This document shows positions 46,866-57,944 of a DNA stretch of 64,000 nt, piece after piece. The notes under the pieces were generated by a model, which was given only the letters and a program-made list of their open reading frames with translations, had not been told where the DNA came from and did no database searches. Numbering within the stretch: the stretch's first letter is position 1; every line of letters begins with the position of its first letter. A program made the translations under genes and the position numbers. Source of the stretch: Heterobilharzia americana (taxonomy: Eukaryota > Platyhelminthes > Trematoda > Strigeidida > Schistosomatidae); the NCBI GenBank assembly GCA_944470555.2, contig OX104130.1, positions 77,877,160 to 77,941,159 on the forward strand, read 5' to 3'.

Positions 46866-47989
46866 TCATTCGAAAACAGAACGGCTCTAATTACATATAA
46901 GTTTATTCAACTGATATAGAACACAGTGATGTAGTATCATTTACTGGATAACACTTCGAGCAGAGTTTATTTCGGAAATTCATATCAAAGTGATCGTACG
47001 ACTTTCAAACTTCCTCCGTATAGTCCAGTGTTTCTTCATTCTTTTATTTAAATGGCAGTTAAAGTTTTCAGATATCTGCAACATGTGACAAGTCATTCCT
47101 GTTACCTGAATTAGGTGTTGATTCAATGAACAAAGATTCTGAGATCAATTTCTCCACTCAGCTTTATTGGATTTTAAAATTGTCACCTTATCCTACTCTA
47201 CAGTATGATTTTAGGTCTGCTTATGCAGAGTGATGGCCAAGTTTTCCTTTAAATTACTTAACTTAGTTGGGTCTGTCTGTGTATCATGTAATTCCTGATA
47301 ACTTCTTTTACGTTACCAGAATATTTATCTTCAATCGGCCTACTTTACTCTATAACCTCTAATGAGAACATGTTTTTCTAGTCTGATGAAATCGAGAACA
47401 ATTACTGGATTAGAATTATATGATGACATTTTATTTCACAGATTCTCTTTAGCCGCTTACAATCTAAAACACCACTAATGTACATTTGAACGACTGCATA
47501 TATACTTTGTTTGACAGTGAGATTTAAATGTATGCTGGAAATGAATTGACGTTTCAAAATCGAGTCTAAGTCAGCTGAACAATTTCTTCGAAGGGTCCTC
47601 CGAAATTCACATACTTATTAGATAGATGAACAAAGATTATAGAAGAATGAAAAGCAAATTGACAGGTGGCTGTAGATGTCACTGACTTCATGAAATAAGT
47701 AAGTACTGTTAAAAAATCTTAATGTTTGTAAAAGGGAGGGTTGATTAGAAACCAAAAGGAAGAGTTGGGGTTTGAAACACAGTAGGAAAGTAAAGAGCGA
47801 GTGGAATGGCTGATACCTTATGTATAATTAGGATCTAACATTGACTTATTATTGTCTCATTCTGGTTTCAGAGGTTGAATATATTTTACTTGTGAAAACG
47901 CTACAGACAGTTTTAAACATGTCTATTAATTATTACGAAGGGTGTGAAAAATCTACAGAAAACCGATACGTCCCAACATGTATCTAAAC
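46866..47989. other. non-coding stretch
   Basis: No motif recognised on either strand. Confidence 0.45.
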
Positions 47990-48175
47990 TTTATGCCATC
48001 TCATCCAATGTCAGCTAAAACGAGTTTAGTCAAAAGTTAAGATGACAGAGCTAAAAAAATTACCAGTCTTTGTAAGAACTCAAACAAGGAATTGAAACAC
48101 ATAAGAGAAGTCTTGATAAATAATAACTATCCTCTACAGTTTATGAAGAAGTGACGACGACACGAGTAGGATAGA
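47990..48175 (+). repeat. interspersed repeat shared with 21.23-21.48 kb
   Basis: ATCTCATCCAATGTCAGCTAAAACGAGTTTAGTC..., GACAGAGCTAAAAAAATTACCAGTC and CAAACAAGGAATTGAAACACATAA are aligned with the 21.24-kb copy. Family and function unknown. Confidence 0.5.
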
Positions 48176-48799
48176 ATGCACAGCCTCCATTGTGTTACCC
48201 TGTAAGGAAAATATGTCAGAAACTTGATGTAGTTTCTTTAACAAAGTTGGTACTATGGTGGGGTATAAACCTGCAAACTCGCTCAGAGATAAGCTTTGTC
48301 GGCTGACTTAAGGTTTCGATAGATCCAACTGAGCAACATAATCTAATCTTCCAGGTTCCATGCAATGACTGTGAGGTCAATCACATAAATTAAACTTGCC
48401 AGGTTGGTCATGGTCAGTTAGCTTAGTGGAACATGAGAATTTATCTAAATGTAGAATAACAGACCCACATGAGACCAATAATGTGGAAAAATCTCGGCTT
48501 CTGCAATGCATGCATTAACACATAACTGGACAACAGGGTGGGTGGGATAAAACCACTATACTTAAGTCCAATATAATTAGGTGGAGATTGAGAGCGCTTA
48601 CTGATTAGTAAATCTTTGTTCATCGAATAAACATGCAACACATGTAATAAGGAGTGATGTAACACCTATACCCGAGGTATGGAAAATTCCACTAACAATA
48701 AAAACAAATAATATTAGGTGACAGGACAATAAAATTCAGATATCGAAAGGAATGTGATGACATTGATATGAATATGAGCAGTGGTAATTCATATAGTAG
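48176..48799. other. non-coding stretch
   Basis: No motif recognised. Confidence 0.45.
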
Positions 48800-48927
48800 C
48801 GATGGATAGTGGCTAGCAGTGGAATCCAGGATGTGCATTTAATCCTATTTGGGACTTGTTGGAAAGATGTATCTGCCTCCTAGTGAGTGATGTTTTCCCC
48901 CGGGGATTCGAACTCGGAACCGGTTGG
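48800..48927 (-). repeat. hammerhead-family repeat, ribozyme core destroyed
   Basis: The reverse complement reads GAGTTCGAATCCCCG (B box), AACATCACTCACTAGGAGGCAGATACATC, then CCAACAAGTCCCAAATAGGATTAAATGCACATCCTGG and ATTCCACTGCTAGCCAC. The stem II strands GTCC and GGAT and loop remain, but the CTGANGA box is CCAACAA and GAAA is TAAA, so it cannot cleave. Confidence 0.75.
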
Positions 48928-49497
48928 ATTGATTAATCTGGACGAAAAGTAATGTATTTAATTTATGCCGAATCTTAATTTCGCTTTCTGACAGGATTCT
49001 ACGATGGTAGTATCGTGTCAAAATGAATTGATGCAGGAATCAGAAGACATCGAATTACAAATTTCTCAAAGTTTCATCTTGATAACAACCTCGAATAAAT
49101 TAATTTGCTTACAGTCACACTAACATTGAAATGAATAGAGAAAAACTCAAACAAAAGGATCTCAGTTTTGCTTGGGCTGCTAATTAGAATCTGTGGGACC
49201 TAACTATCAATATACACCTGGCACTTCACACTTGGTTTCACACATGGGCTACGGGAATAACATTTTACCGGAATATATGTCTAGAGGGAGACATGCATAT
49301 ATCTGTGCAACCACGTCTGTGATATAGCGAGGGTTATGCTTTATAGCGATGTTAGAGTTATACGTAGATGAACTCAGTTTATAAGTCAAAACAGCGTACA
49401 CTTTAATGTCAAAGTGAATGTGACTGAGGTATGGATAAAGCATTGAAGTTATATACATTTATAGACATGGTGGTGTAAATTAATGAATGGTGTATTA
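48928..49497. other. non-coding stretch
   Basis: No motif recognised. Confidence 0.45.
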
Positions 49498-49690
49498 CTG
49501 ATGGATGGTGGGTAGCGGTGGAATTCATGGCACGCGTTTCATTCTATTTGGGTCTCGTTGGCTGGATGTACACCTCTTTCAGTGAGCGATGTTGTTCCTG
49601 CTAGGACTCGTACTTGGGAAAGGATAGTTCTGAACGCCAGAGGGTTATCCACCAAACTGCCGAGTCGCGACAGCTGCTTCAAACTTATGG
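49498..49690 (-). repeat. hammerhead-family repeat (left arm of inverted pair), dead core
   Basis: In reverse complement: head GATAACCCTCTGGCGTTC and GTACGAGTCCTAGCAGGAACAACATCGCTCACTG, then CATCCAGCCAACGAGACC...GAATGAAACGCGTGCCATGAATTCC. The first box is CCAACGA instead of CTGANGA (U4 and G5 lost). GAAA is present. Not expected to cleave. Confidence 0.75.
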
Positions 49691-49995
49691 CTGTATCCGT
49701 GGCTTAAGAAGTAGGCAGAGTAATTCGGTTACCTAGTGCTTAATGCTCTGGCTTTTGAAGCGACAGGTCGCGATGCTGAGTCCTAGAGGGAACAACACCG
49801 CTCACTGAGAAGTGGACACAACCACCGGCGAGTCTCAGATATAACTAAACGCGCGTCGTGGATTCCACTGCTAGCCATTATCATTGAGTAATATATCATC
49901 CAAACAAAGGCAATATCGAGACATCTGCGCACGAGCCCATATGCCAATAGAGATCGACTTATTTGGTTTGCTCAACGATGGGATGATGTAGACAG
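49691..49995 (+). repeat. hammerhead-family repeat (right arm of inverted pair), dead core
   Basis: AATGCTCTGGCTTTTGAAGCG and GCTGAGTCCTAGAGGGAACAACACCGCTCACTGAGAAG are followed by CCGGCGAGTCTCAGATATAACTAAACGCGCGTCGTGG (CTGANGA box mutated to CCGGCGA; GAAA to TAAA), then ATTCCACTGCTAGCCA. The family tail (CAATATCGAGACATCTGCGC...CATATGCCAATAGAGATC) runs to 49995. Mirrors the minus-strand copy to its left. Confidence 0.75.
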
Positions 49996-50755
49996 CGATT
50001 TAAATGAATGGTTTATTAAAAAAGAGTGAATCGTAATAAAAACGTATTACAAAGTGTAGGCATAATTATTACTAACACAACTGAGCCCAAAGCGTCAAGA
50101 AGCAAACAGTAACAGTTTAATGAAACAGTTTTCGGGCACAACATTACTTTCAGAGCAGGGAGTGCTTAAATAAGCTCCAGTAGTTAACAAATCAACATTC
50201 CAGTTGCAGCAAAAAACACCCCTTCGGTTGAAGTGAATAAATTAATCAATGTGAAGTACCCTTACTTGGATTTAATCAATCAGTCAGTGCAAAGCAATCT
50301 GTTTTAGTATAAAAAAGTTATACAATCAGATCAAAAAACCTTTCATTTTTCAACGAAACAGAACCATCAGTTAACGTGGCCTTCATTAGTTTATTTCAAC
50401 ACGAATGGCCAACCAATCAAAAAGAAGGCAGCTGAACCCATAACAAATGTTTCTAAAGATCACTCAAGAAGAAAGTGATATGATCAATCATATTTCTGAA
50501 TCCATTACATCCTTCACGGTAATTAAAATGATCTAAAGTTTTGAGAAAAGACATGTAGTTGGAGCAAAAAAATCAACAGAAAATACCACACTTGGAATAT
50601 CTTCGTACAACGCTGTTTGGTGTACATACGTCTGACATTGCAGTATACCTTCTTACCACCTTTTCTTATTTCCTAGGGTTCAAGAGAAAGACAAAGAGAA
50701 AATGTGAAAGTTATTGTCTAGGTGCTCACCTAAATATATGACTTTATGTATTTTT
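49996..50755. other. non-coding stretch
   Basis: No motif recognised. Short open frames only. Confidence 0.45.
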
Positions 50756-50990
50756 GAGGTGATTGGGGATTCTAATTTTAAGGTGGTATTCATCAAGGAC
50801 TGACCACTTGAAGAACCATTGAGAAGCTGGGAGCACTGAACAGATATTTCCTCCTAATATGGAACTCTTCAGCAGTATGCACCCAAGATCTGTCTACGGA
50901 TAGAATTCAGAACCTTTGAGTTTCACTGAGAACGCGTCAAATACTCAGCCAATGGGTAGGAGTTCATTTTGTTCACGGTTTCCAGCCACT
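50756..50990 (-). repeat. tRNA-like short repeat, type B (left arm of inverted pair)
   Basis: The reverse complement carries CTACCCATTGGCTGAGTATTTGACGCG, the shared GGGTGCATACTGCTGAAGAGTTCC and TGTTCAGTGCTCCCAGC. It is diverged; the B box is hardly recognisable. A plus-strand copy lies at 51.10-51.39 kb, with matching sequence (TCACGATATAG / CTACATCGCGAA) around the centre. Confidence 0.6.
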
Positions 50991-51099
50991 GTCAATTCAC
51001 GATATAGAACGACTATCCCCCGAAATCTTCAATTGGTATCCACTTTGCTTCCAACTGATCGACCCAACAGTTCGCGGCTTTCCATTAGAACTTCGGGAT

Positions 51100-51390
51100 A
51101 ACAGTCTGAAAGGATGTCACTAATGAGAGAGGTGGATGCCAACTACTGAAAGTTATGCTACATCGCGAATTGGTAGGAGTTGGAAACTGTAAACCACTAA
51201 ATTCCTACTCAGTGGCTGAATGTTTAATGCATTTGCCGTGAAACATGAAGGTCCTGAGTTCAACCCTTAGCCAGGTTTTGGGAGTTTTCTGGTGATGAGT
51301 CCCATAATAGGTTGAAGTGACTCTTCAATGCCTCAAGATTTTCAGTGGTTCTTCGACTGATGTCAGTTCGTGATGAATACTATCTCATTA
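51100..51390 (+). repeat. tRNA-like short repeat, type B (right arm of inverted pair)
   Basis: GTTATGCTACATCGCGAATTGGTAGGAG, ACTCAGTGGCTGAATGTTTAATGC, CATGAAGGTCCTGAGTTCAACCCTTAG (A- and B-box-like), then GGTGATGAGTCCCATAATAGG. This is the same unit order as the 43.1-43.4 kb copy. Confidence 0.6.
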
Positions 51391-51942
51391 TCAGGTTGTA
51401 TCAATTTCTTAATTTCAAGAAACGCCATCTGTCAAATTTAGACAAAAAAATGTATTAATGACATCTTTACTGCCCAGGATGACAGTTAGAGTTCATAAAC
51501 TGTGATATAATTGCATACCTCTCTGAGGAAGCCTGTTGTAAATGTTTAGCCCATAGTATCAAAAACAAACATGAATTCACCAGATGTTTAATCATGTTGC
51601 TTTTAGGTTATTAACATGTTATAGATATACATGGCTAGTTAATTTCCATCGACTGCTTTGAAGAGCATTCATGACAATTTTTACGTTGAAACTGAAACGT
51701 CTTCTTATCAAAACTACAGCTGACAAAACAACTTCATCAAGTCATCCTAGTACCAGCCTATAAATATTCCTTAAAGTATCGATATAACAGTATCTTATGA
51801 TCGAGCTACTCTTATTAATTGATGTGAGGGAGTATCTTGGAAATATCCTTGTAAAGTACTTCAGAACCAATCCCAGGAAAAGAATTATATCAACTGAAAA
51901 GAATATTATTTTTTGTTTCTCTGGATTCAGCTATATCCAGTA
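51391..51942. other. non-coding stretch
   Basis: No motif recognised. Confidence 0.45.
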
Positions 51943-52490
51943 CCACATTATTATTATTATTATTATTTGTCCCTTGGGTTCCTAATGGAATATAGGGATT
52001 CAATAGCACATCTCCATTGCACTACCTTCTCTCCAGTCTCTTCAACCTCAATCCACTACTGCTCACAAGCTTTCATTTCTTCCTCAAATGATCTCCTCTA
52101 TGTCACCATAGCCTCGCACACCCAACTCGTCGTTTCCTATTTGGATTCCACTCGACGGCCTGGCCTGACGAGTGATGTTCCAAATCGGTCTTCTCAGTGT
52201 ATGCACAGTCCAAAACAATCCATCTCCACTTCCTTCTTCTGCATATTTGTTGAATGATATGTTTTTGGTTGGTTTCTCGCCAGACCAGAGTTCCTTGTTG
52301 TTTATTTTTATTATTCTGGCCATCTGATCTTCAATATTGAGTGGGAGAGCGAGGGTGGCAGTTGTTGATGTATGATGTCTGTAGTTTGTTGGAAATGCTT
52401 TCTGTGACGTTCGAAGTCTCTGAGCTATATAGAAACACTGACTTGACATTGGTGTTGAAAATTCGGATCTTGTTCTTTGTGCATCCTGTA
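51943..52490 (-). mobile_element. RTE copy G, 3' end, nearly identical to part of copy I
   Basis: The minus strand holds the last ~530 bp of the element. The open frame reads ...CFYIAQRLRTSQKAFPTN, TLALPLNIEDQMARIIKINN, ...GDGLFWTVHTLRRPIWNITR, and the conserved terminal text ends in a (ATT)n tail. From the tail to about 52441 I find no difference from 57951-58438 of copy I. Beyond that point (FSTP... frame) the two differ at several positions within 30 bp. It contains no RT palm. Confidence 0.88.
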
Positions 52491-53129
52491 CCATGGTGAC
52501 GTTAAAAAAGCATCTTTTAAGATAAGGACTTTTGATTCAAGTGAAATCACATATTCTTGGAGTAAATGATTTATACTTCAGGTATATTCCTTCTTTTAAA
52601 AATCCTTTAGGAAAAAAGGCTTTTGTTCTCATTACACTTGAAAAGTGAGGCAATCACTCTCAACATGCAATAATAGAAAAATACATCATATTTCGTGAAA
52701 TGACAATAACTTAACATTAAAGTTGGACTTCAAAGACACCAACATAAAACCTTTTTCTCTTGGTATTTTAAACAGATAAAGTTATAAAACAAGCAACAAA
52801 CGTAATGAAAGCAGGATCTATTGAACTCATAAATTTCAGTAGGACTCATCAGCTGTTTACTCCACAAATATGACTTTACATACTGTTGTGCAATAAAAGA
52901 ATACATACATACATAATACATAGGACTAAGACATTGACTGAGACATGACAGCATGGAGTGAATCAGTTACTTATGTCAAACAGAGCTAAGGAAGTGGTAA
53001 CGAATGGATATTAAAAAAATTCAAGGTCCATGGATGGATTACGGCATTTCGAACAGAACAATTAATAGTCAACTAGATAACTTGATAAAGGTGCACACTA
53101 AGACAGTATAGGTGCTAGACAAACAAAAA
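52491..53129. other. non-coding stretch
   Basis: No motif recognised. A CATACATACATA run lies at about 52905. Confidence 0.45.
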
Positions 53130-53489
53130 ATACTGATTATGGTGGTAATAATACTAGTGAGTGGTAATAATGATGATAATAATAACAATGAGAATACGAA
53201 TATTGAAAAGACTAAAAATCACGTGATTTTGAAACAAGGTAAATGAACATCACTTAAGAAGTTTAGTAACAGTGTAAAACTAAAAGAGGCTAGAGTAATA
53301 GTTGGACGATAACAATGATAATAACGATGGAGATAAGTTATTTGACTACTAAGCGAAGAAGTTCAAGAGAACATGATAATAGAGCAGAAAGATAGTGAAG
53401 AGGTAAGTATGCGAAGTACAAGAAGAAATAAATTGGAAAAATAAGACACTTATAAATAAAAATAAATAAGTTCAGTGTACTTTAACATC
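53130..53489. other. AT-rich, imperfect (AAT/GAT)n triplets
   Basis: Imperfect AATAAT and GATAAT triplets at 53140-53200 and 53305-53330. No coding signal. Confidence 0.5.
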
Positions 53490-54165
53490 TCAACCATGGC
53501 AGATTCAGGGTGACTACCATCTCTTTCTGTATACATAAGCTCAGTTTGCGAATTCTAATTGCGCATGCTTCCACAATTGCAACCATTTTCTTATTCCGCT
53601 GTCTCCTAACAGCCGAGTGGTATTAACATCATGTCGATAATCCAATAAGTGTTTCGTAATCGAACTCTACGGAATTTTTGACTCGGGGTTGCCTTAACCA
53701 TTTACAATGAATGCTCAACCATGTGAGTAGACAGGCGCCTTTCCGTATGACCTATGTATTTGCTTCCGCAAGTACATTCAAATTGTTATATACAGTTAGA
53801 TGTATCGAGGATTGGAGTCGTCTTTTCTTGATTGCTGCAACACTCACCTGGTGGTGCTAAGAAGTACTAGCTAAGCTGCATAATAAGTTCTTTTGATGGC
53901 CTTGTCTAGTCTCCGCTTAACTGCTTCTAAGATGTCATCTCCTTTAAAGGGCAGTTTAATAAATACTGATATTTTTTAGAGTTGTGAGAACTGTTGTTTC
54001 GCTTTGTTCACATTTCGAATACTAATTGACAAAGCCTTGTGGTTAGCCATTTTTAGCTAAGATATACTTCGAGGTTTTCATTTCATCATCAATGGTACTA
54101 TCGGGGACTATTTTTTTGCTCTATCAAAGTTTTGATTAAGTCTCAGAAGATCTGAAACCAGGAAT
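53490..54165 (-). mobile_element. Penelope-like element IV, RT end and GIY-YIG, decayed
   Basis: On the minus strand, from about 53990: FIKLPFKGDDILEAVKRRLDKAIKRTYYAA, the typical segment between PLE RT and nuclease. After a stop and about 60 bp come TTPILDTSNC and QFECTCGSKYIGHTERRLST, HMVEHSL, the GIY-YIG core with CTCGSKYIG intact. FRRVRLRNTYWI and AIVEACAIRIRKLS-like text run to 53510. It has several stops and no RT catalytic part. It lies immediately before the hammerhead palindrome. Confidence 0.85.
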
Positions 54166-54189
54166 GATGGAATAGTTGGTGTTATTGCT

Positions 54190-54400
54190 TGTATGATACC
54201 GTCGTTGATTGAACCGAATTGATCAGTCTCTGTTGGCATATGGGCTCCTGTGTAGATACCTCGATATTGCCTGTGTTTTAATTATGTGTAATAATGATGG
54301 GCAGTGGCTAGCAGTGGAATCCGGGATGCGCATTTCATCCTATTCAGGACTAGTCAGTTGGATGTACCTGCCTCCCAGTGTGTGATGTTGTTCCCACCGA
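54190..54400 (-). repeat. hammerhead-family repeat, left arm of palindrome
   Basis: The reverse complement contains GGGAACAACATCACACACTGGGAGGCAGG, the ribozyme region, ATTCCACTGCTAGCCACTGCCCATCATTATTACACATAATTAAAACACAGGCAATATCGAGG, and the family tail to about 54190 (CATATGCCAACAGAGACTGATC, CAATCAACGACGGTATCATACAAG). 54253-54397 pairs with 54498-54642. Confidence 0.85.
54324..54366 (-). ncRNA. hammerhead ribozyme, G8-mutant
   Basis: The minus strand reads CATCCAACTGACTAGTCCTGAATAGGATGAAATGCGCATC^CCGG. Stem II (GTCC/GGAT, loop TGAATA), GAAA and the UH cleavage position (ATC) are all in place. The core box is CTGACTA instead of CTGANGA: the invariant G8 (54352) has become T. G8 takes part directly in hammerhead catalysis, so this copy is predicted inactive or nearly so. 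Confidence 0.8.
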
Positions 54401-54419
54401 GACAATACCCGTCGCACAA

Positions 54420-54655
54420 GAAGTGGCTATCGTGGCTCGGTGGTGTAGTAGATAACGCTCTGACGTTCGAGGCGATCTCTCCCAAGTCCGAGTCCTGGCG
54501 GGAACAACATCACTCACTGGGAGGCAGCTACATCCAGCTGACGAGTCCTGAATAGGATGAAATGCGTATCCCGGATTCCACTGCTAGCCACTGCCCATCA
54601 TTATTACACATAATTAAAACACAGGCAATATCGAGGCATCTATGCATTATGAAAT
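54420..54655 (+). repeat. hammerhead-family repeat, right arm of palindrome, complete unit
   Basis: The head reads AAGAAGTGGCTATCGTGGCTCGGTGGTGTAGTAGATAACGCTCTG (A-box-like GGCTCGGTGGTGTAG) and CCAAGTCCGAGTCCTGGCGG (degenerate B box). GGGAACAACATCACTCACTGGGAGGCAGC follows, then the hammerhead, ATTCCACTGCTAGCCACTGCCC and part of the tail to AATATCGAGGCATC. This is the unit order of schistosome Sm-alpha-like elements. Pol III transcription is inferred from the boxes. Confidence 0.85.
54531..54577 (+). ncRNA. hammerhead ribozyme with intact core
   Basis: CATCCAG (stem I), CTGACGA at 54538-54544, stem II GTCC (54545-54548) with loop TGAATA and GGAT (54555-54558), GAAA (54559-54562), a minimal stem III TGCGTA, and the cleavage triplet ATC ending at 54570, followed by CCGGAT closing stem I with one A-C mismatch. 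Every core position (C3 U4 G5 A6 N G8 A9, G12 A13 A14, A15.1-U16.1, H17) fits the consensus. The very short stem III is typical of satellite-type hammerheads, which cleave best as dimers. Self-cleavage is predicted, not shown. Confidence 0.85.
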
Positions 54656-55242
54656 TAAGCTAAGTTTCTCATCATACTAGCTATATTCAGTCTGCCAGCC
54701 AGTGAGGTTACGATGGTGTTACATAGAACATTTTATGCAGAAGGGTTAAAACTTTAAAATTTATACAGCCACTTGTTTCAAAGTCTTTCGGTACTAAATT
54801 GATTGATATTATCCGACAACGTAACAAGAAAGTGTAGGAAAATGTTGCTAGTAAACTAAAAATAGCTGCAGTTAACCGTCTTTAACTTTTTATCTCAGCA
54901 AATTTAGACCATTTTCTCGTTCCCTTATATGTGCCTACGTAATCAGATTAAAAACCTCATTCTGGTAAATAAGTGTCTAAAAAGTCATTCTACAACCTGT
55001 TTCCACTTAAAATAGCATAATTAGTTGGCTAATCGAAAACAAACTCCAAGGAGCTGAGGAGCTTTATAACTGCTCAAATGTGGTGTCAGCAGGGTTTAGT
55101 TGAGAATCAATCAGTCAGCAAAATAAAGTGTGAAATCTGATGCAGATTTACTATTCAGCAATATAAGCAACAAGGAATCACTCACGCTGATATGCAGATA
55201 TAGCTAGCTGGATCAAAGTGTTCTGTAAAATGAATTCATCAG
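54656..55242. other. non-coding stretch
   Basis: No motif recognised. Confidence 0.45.
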
Positions 55243-57508
55243 GCTACATCCAGAAACTGAAGGACGAAATTACAAAGGACACCTCATCATCAGTCAGCCA
55301 TCAGGAAAAAATGGAAGACATTGAGCATCATCCCTGAGGAAACCTGCATTGAAGAACACTGGAACTCTTTGAAAGGGACGTGAAAAGATACCTGCATAAC
55401 CGTACTACAAAGGGAAAAGAAAGAAGACAAGGAATGGATCTCAACAGACACATAGAAGCTGATAGAGCAGGGAGAGGGAGACGGTAAAGCAGAATATAAA
55501 TCAGTGCAGTGCAAGGATGAACAACGAAAAGAGGGACTGAATGCAACCTATAAAACAACAGACTGGACAAAGAAGGGAAGATGAATGCGCATATAGACAA
55601 GACACTTCTACGATACACTTGCAAGGGAGGCAGAATAGGCTGCAGATAGGAGAGACAGAGACCTGACAATATTAAATCAAATAACCAGGTTACTATCTGG
55701 GAAGGGATCAACACAGACGAAACCAATGAAAGATAGTGAAGGAAAGCTTGTTGCCGAAGTGAAGAAACAAGGGAAACGATGGACTGACTAATTCAGGAAA
55801 CTCTTGAACCAACCACCACTACCTGCAACTCGTCCAAAAATACCACTAGAAGCCCAGCCACAGAACTAACAGTGAACACAGGTCCTCCTACAAAAGCAGA
55901 ACTCCTGAATGCCATAAAGCTGCCAAAAGCCGAGAAAGTAGGATGACCAGATGGAAGTCCTCCAGAAGCGGAGACAACAGCGGACATGCTCACACCACAC
56001 TACTATTGCAGAAGGTTTGGAAGGAAGGAAGGAAAGGTACCTGCCAATTGACTGGAAGAAGGACTACTATATAAAACTCCTGAAGAAGGGCGAGCCGAGT
56101 CTTTGCAAGAACTGGCGCGGAATCATGCTCCATCCCGTCCACCCTAAGCAAAATATTAGGCCGCATCATCCTGAAGAGACTAAAGGATGTGCTGGATTCA
56201 AAACTACGACCGAAACAGGCTGGCTGGCTGTCTGGCTTGCTTCAGGAAGAACAAATCATGTGCAGACTAAATTGAAACGTGCCGCTTCGCATTATTATAG
56301 AACGGAGTATAGAATGGCAGTCAACTCCTTACCTCAACTTCATCGATTTTGTAAAGGCTTTCGATAGCATCGACTGATAAGTAATTTGGAAGTTGCTTCA
56401 ACACTATAGTGTTAGTGCCACAAACACATATCAACCTCACTCAGCAGCAGTTATATGCTGTATGATGCTACATGCCAAGTACTTCAAAATGGAGAGCTCA
56501 GTGATGCCTTTGATGTGGAGTGAAGGCAGGAGTAAGACAAGGCTGCCTACTATGATTACCGATGATCTTCCTGAATGGAGTCGACTGGATCATGCAAAAA
56601 GCTGTGAGGGGCGAGAAGCGAGGCATACGCTGGACCGATGAAAAGACCCCAGAAGAAGACTTGGATTTCACCGGTGACGATTTATGTCGCACAAACTCGA
56701 AGATGTGCAGACGAAAACCAACAAGTTAGCAGAGGACGAAAAGCAGCGAAGACGGAACTTCACGCGAATGTACAGAAGACAGAGGTGATGAAGATACCCA
56801 ACCAATGATAACAACAACAAGAAGCACCAATTACCATCAACGGGAGAAAGCTAAAGGAAGTAGTCTGTTCCTCCTACCTAGGCAGCATCGTTCCAGCTAC
56901 AGGTGGACCTGACGAGGATGTCAAATCCGGGATCGGAAAAGCTGCAAGACTGGGTTTCATTAATCTGAAATCAATGTGGAGATCCACCGAACTGCACTCA
57001 GTATAAAGCGTGAACAAGATCCGGATTTTTAAGACCGATGTCAACTCAGTGCTGGTTTATGATTCAGAAAGATGACGCATCACAAAAAGCACTTCCAAGA
57101 ACCTACAGACATACATCAACAGCTGCTTACGGTTGCTCGATACCGAAGATTGGATGCCCAGAACAATAAGAATAAACAATAAGGAACTGTGGTCTGGCGA
57201 TGAACCGATCAAGAACCTATCGCCCAACAAATATGTACGGGAGGAAAGTGGAGAAGAATTGGATTGGGCATACACTAAGAAGACGGTTTGAGGGCAACAC
57301 ATGTCAGGCCGTCGATTCGAATCCACAGAGGAAACGACGAGTTGGGCGTGAGTGGGTGACATGGAAGGGATCGTTGGAGTAAGAAATAAACGCTTGTGAG
57401 CAGTCGTGGAGCTAGGTTGAAAAGACTGCAGAGAACAGAGTTAAATGTAGGCGTGCTACTGAAGTCCAATGTTCCAGTAGGAACTCAAGGGGAAAGTAAT
57501 AATAATAA
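55243..57508 (+). mobile_element. RTE copy H, 5'-truncated, heavily decayed
   Basis: It begins in the linker (CAGAAACTGAAGGACGAAATTACAAAGGACACC) and runs to GGAACTCAAGGGGAAAGTAATAATAATAATG. No endonuclease. RT pieces: ...LLKKGEPSLCKNWRGIMLHPVHPKQN at 56067-56160, FIDFVKAFDSID-like text near 56345 and a motif C that has become FTGDDL near 56665 (FADD degraded). The shared 4-nt insertion (CAGTATAAAGCGTGAACAAG) lies at about 57000. It has small insertions (e.g. doubled GGCTGGCTG) and stops in all frames. Confidence 0.9.
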
Positions 57509-57944
57509 TGTTTCTTTTTGAGAAATAAGTGCTGATACTCATTTCATAAGCCAGTGTTTGGATGACAGCAGACTTTTTCCAGTTTGTGTAAGTCATGTGT
57601 TTTGAAGTATTATCTCTGTTTTCGTAGGTACTTAGCTGCAGTTACCTTTATTTTTCTTTAAACCTGAGATTCTGGCGCATAATCTCAGAAGGTTGAAAAT
57701 ATATGTTTTCCAAAATACAACATCATTTTCACATTGTCGTAATCAGTTTATCTTTTAGAATGAAGTAATTCACTTGTATGTTATAAATTAGCCTGCAAAT
57801 ATTGGTAAGATTAACTTAACAACTCACGTTTTGAAAAGTATCGGGATGCCAACTTCCTTAAGAAAATGAGGCTAAATGTCATGTTTCCGAAGAGTCAGCT
57901 TCATTATCATACATTTTAGATTATTCTTAACATTTGTTCAGCAG
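57509..57944. other. non-coding stretch
   Basis: No motif recognised. Confidence 0.5.
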
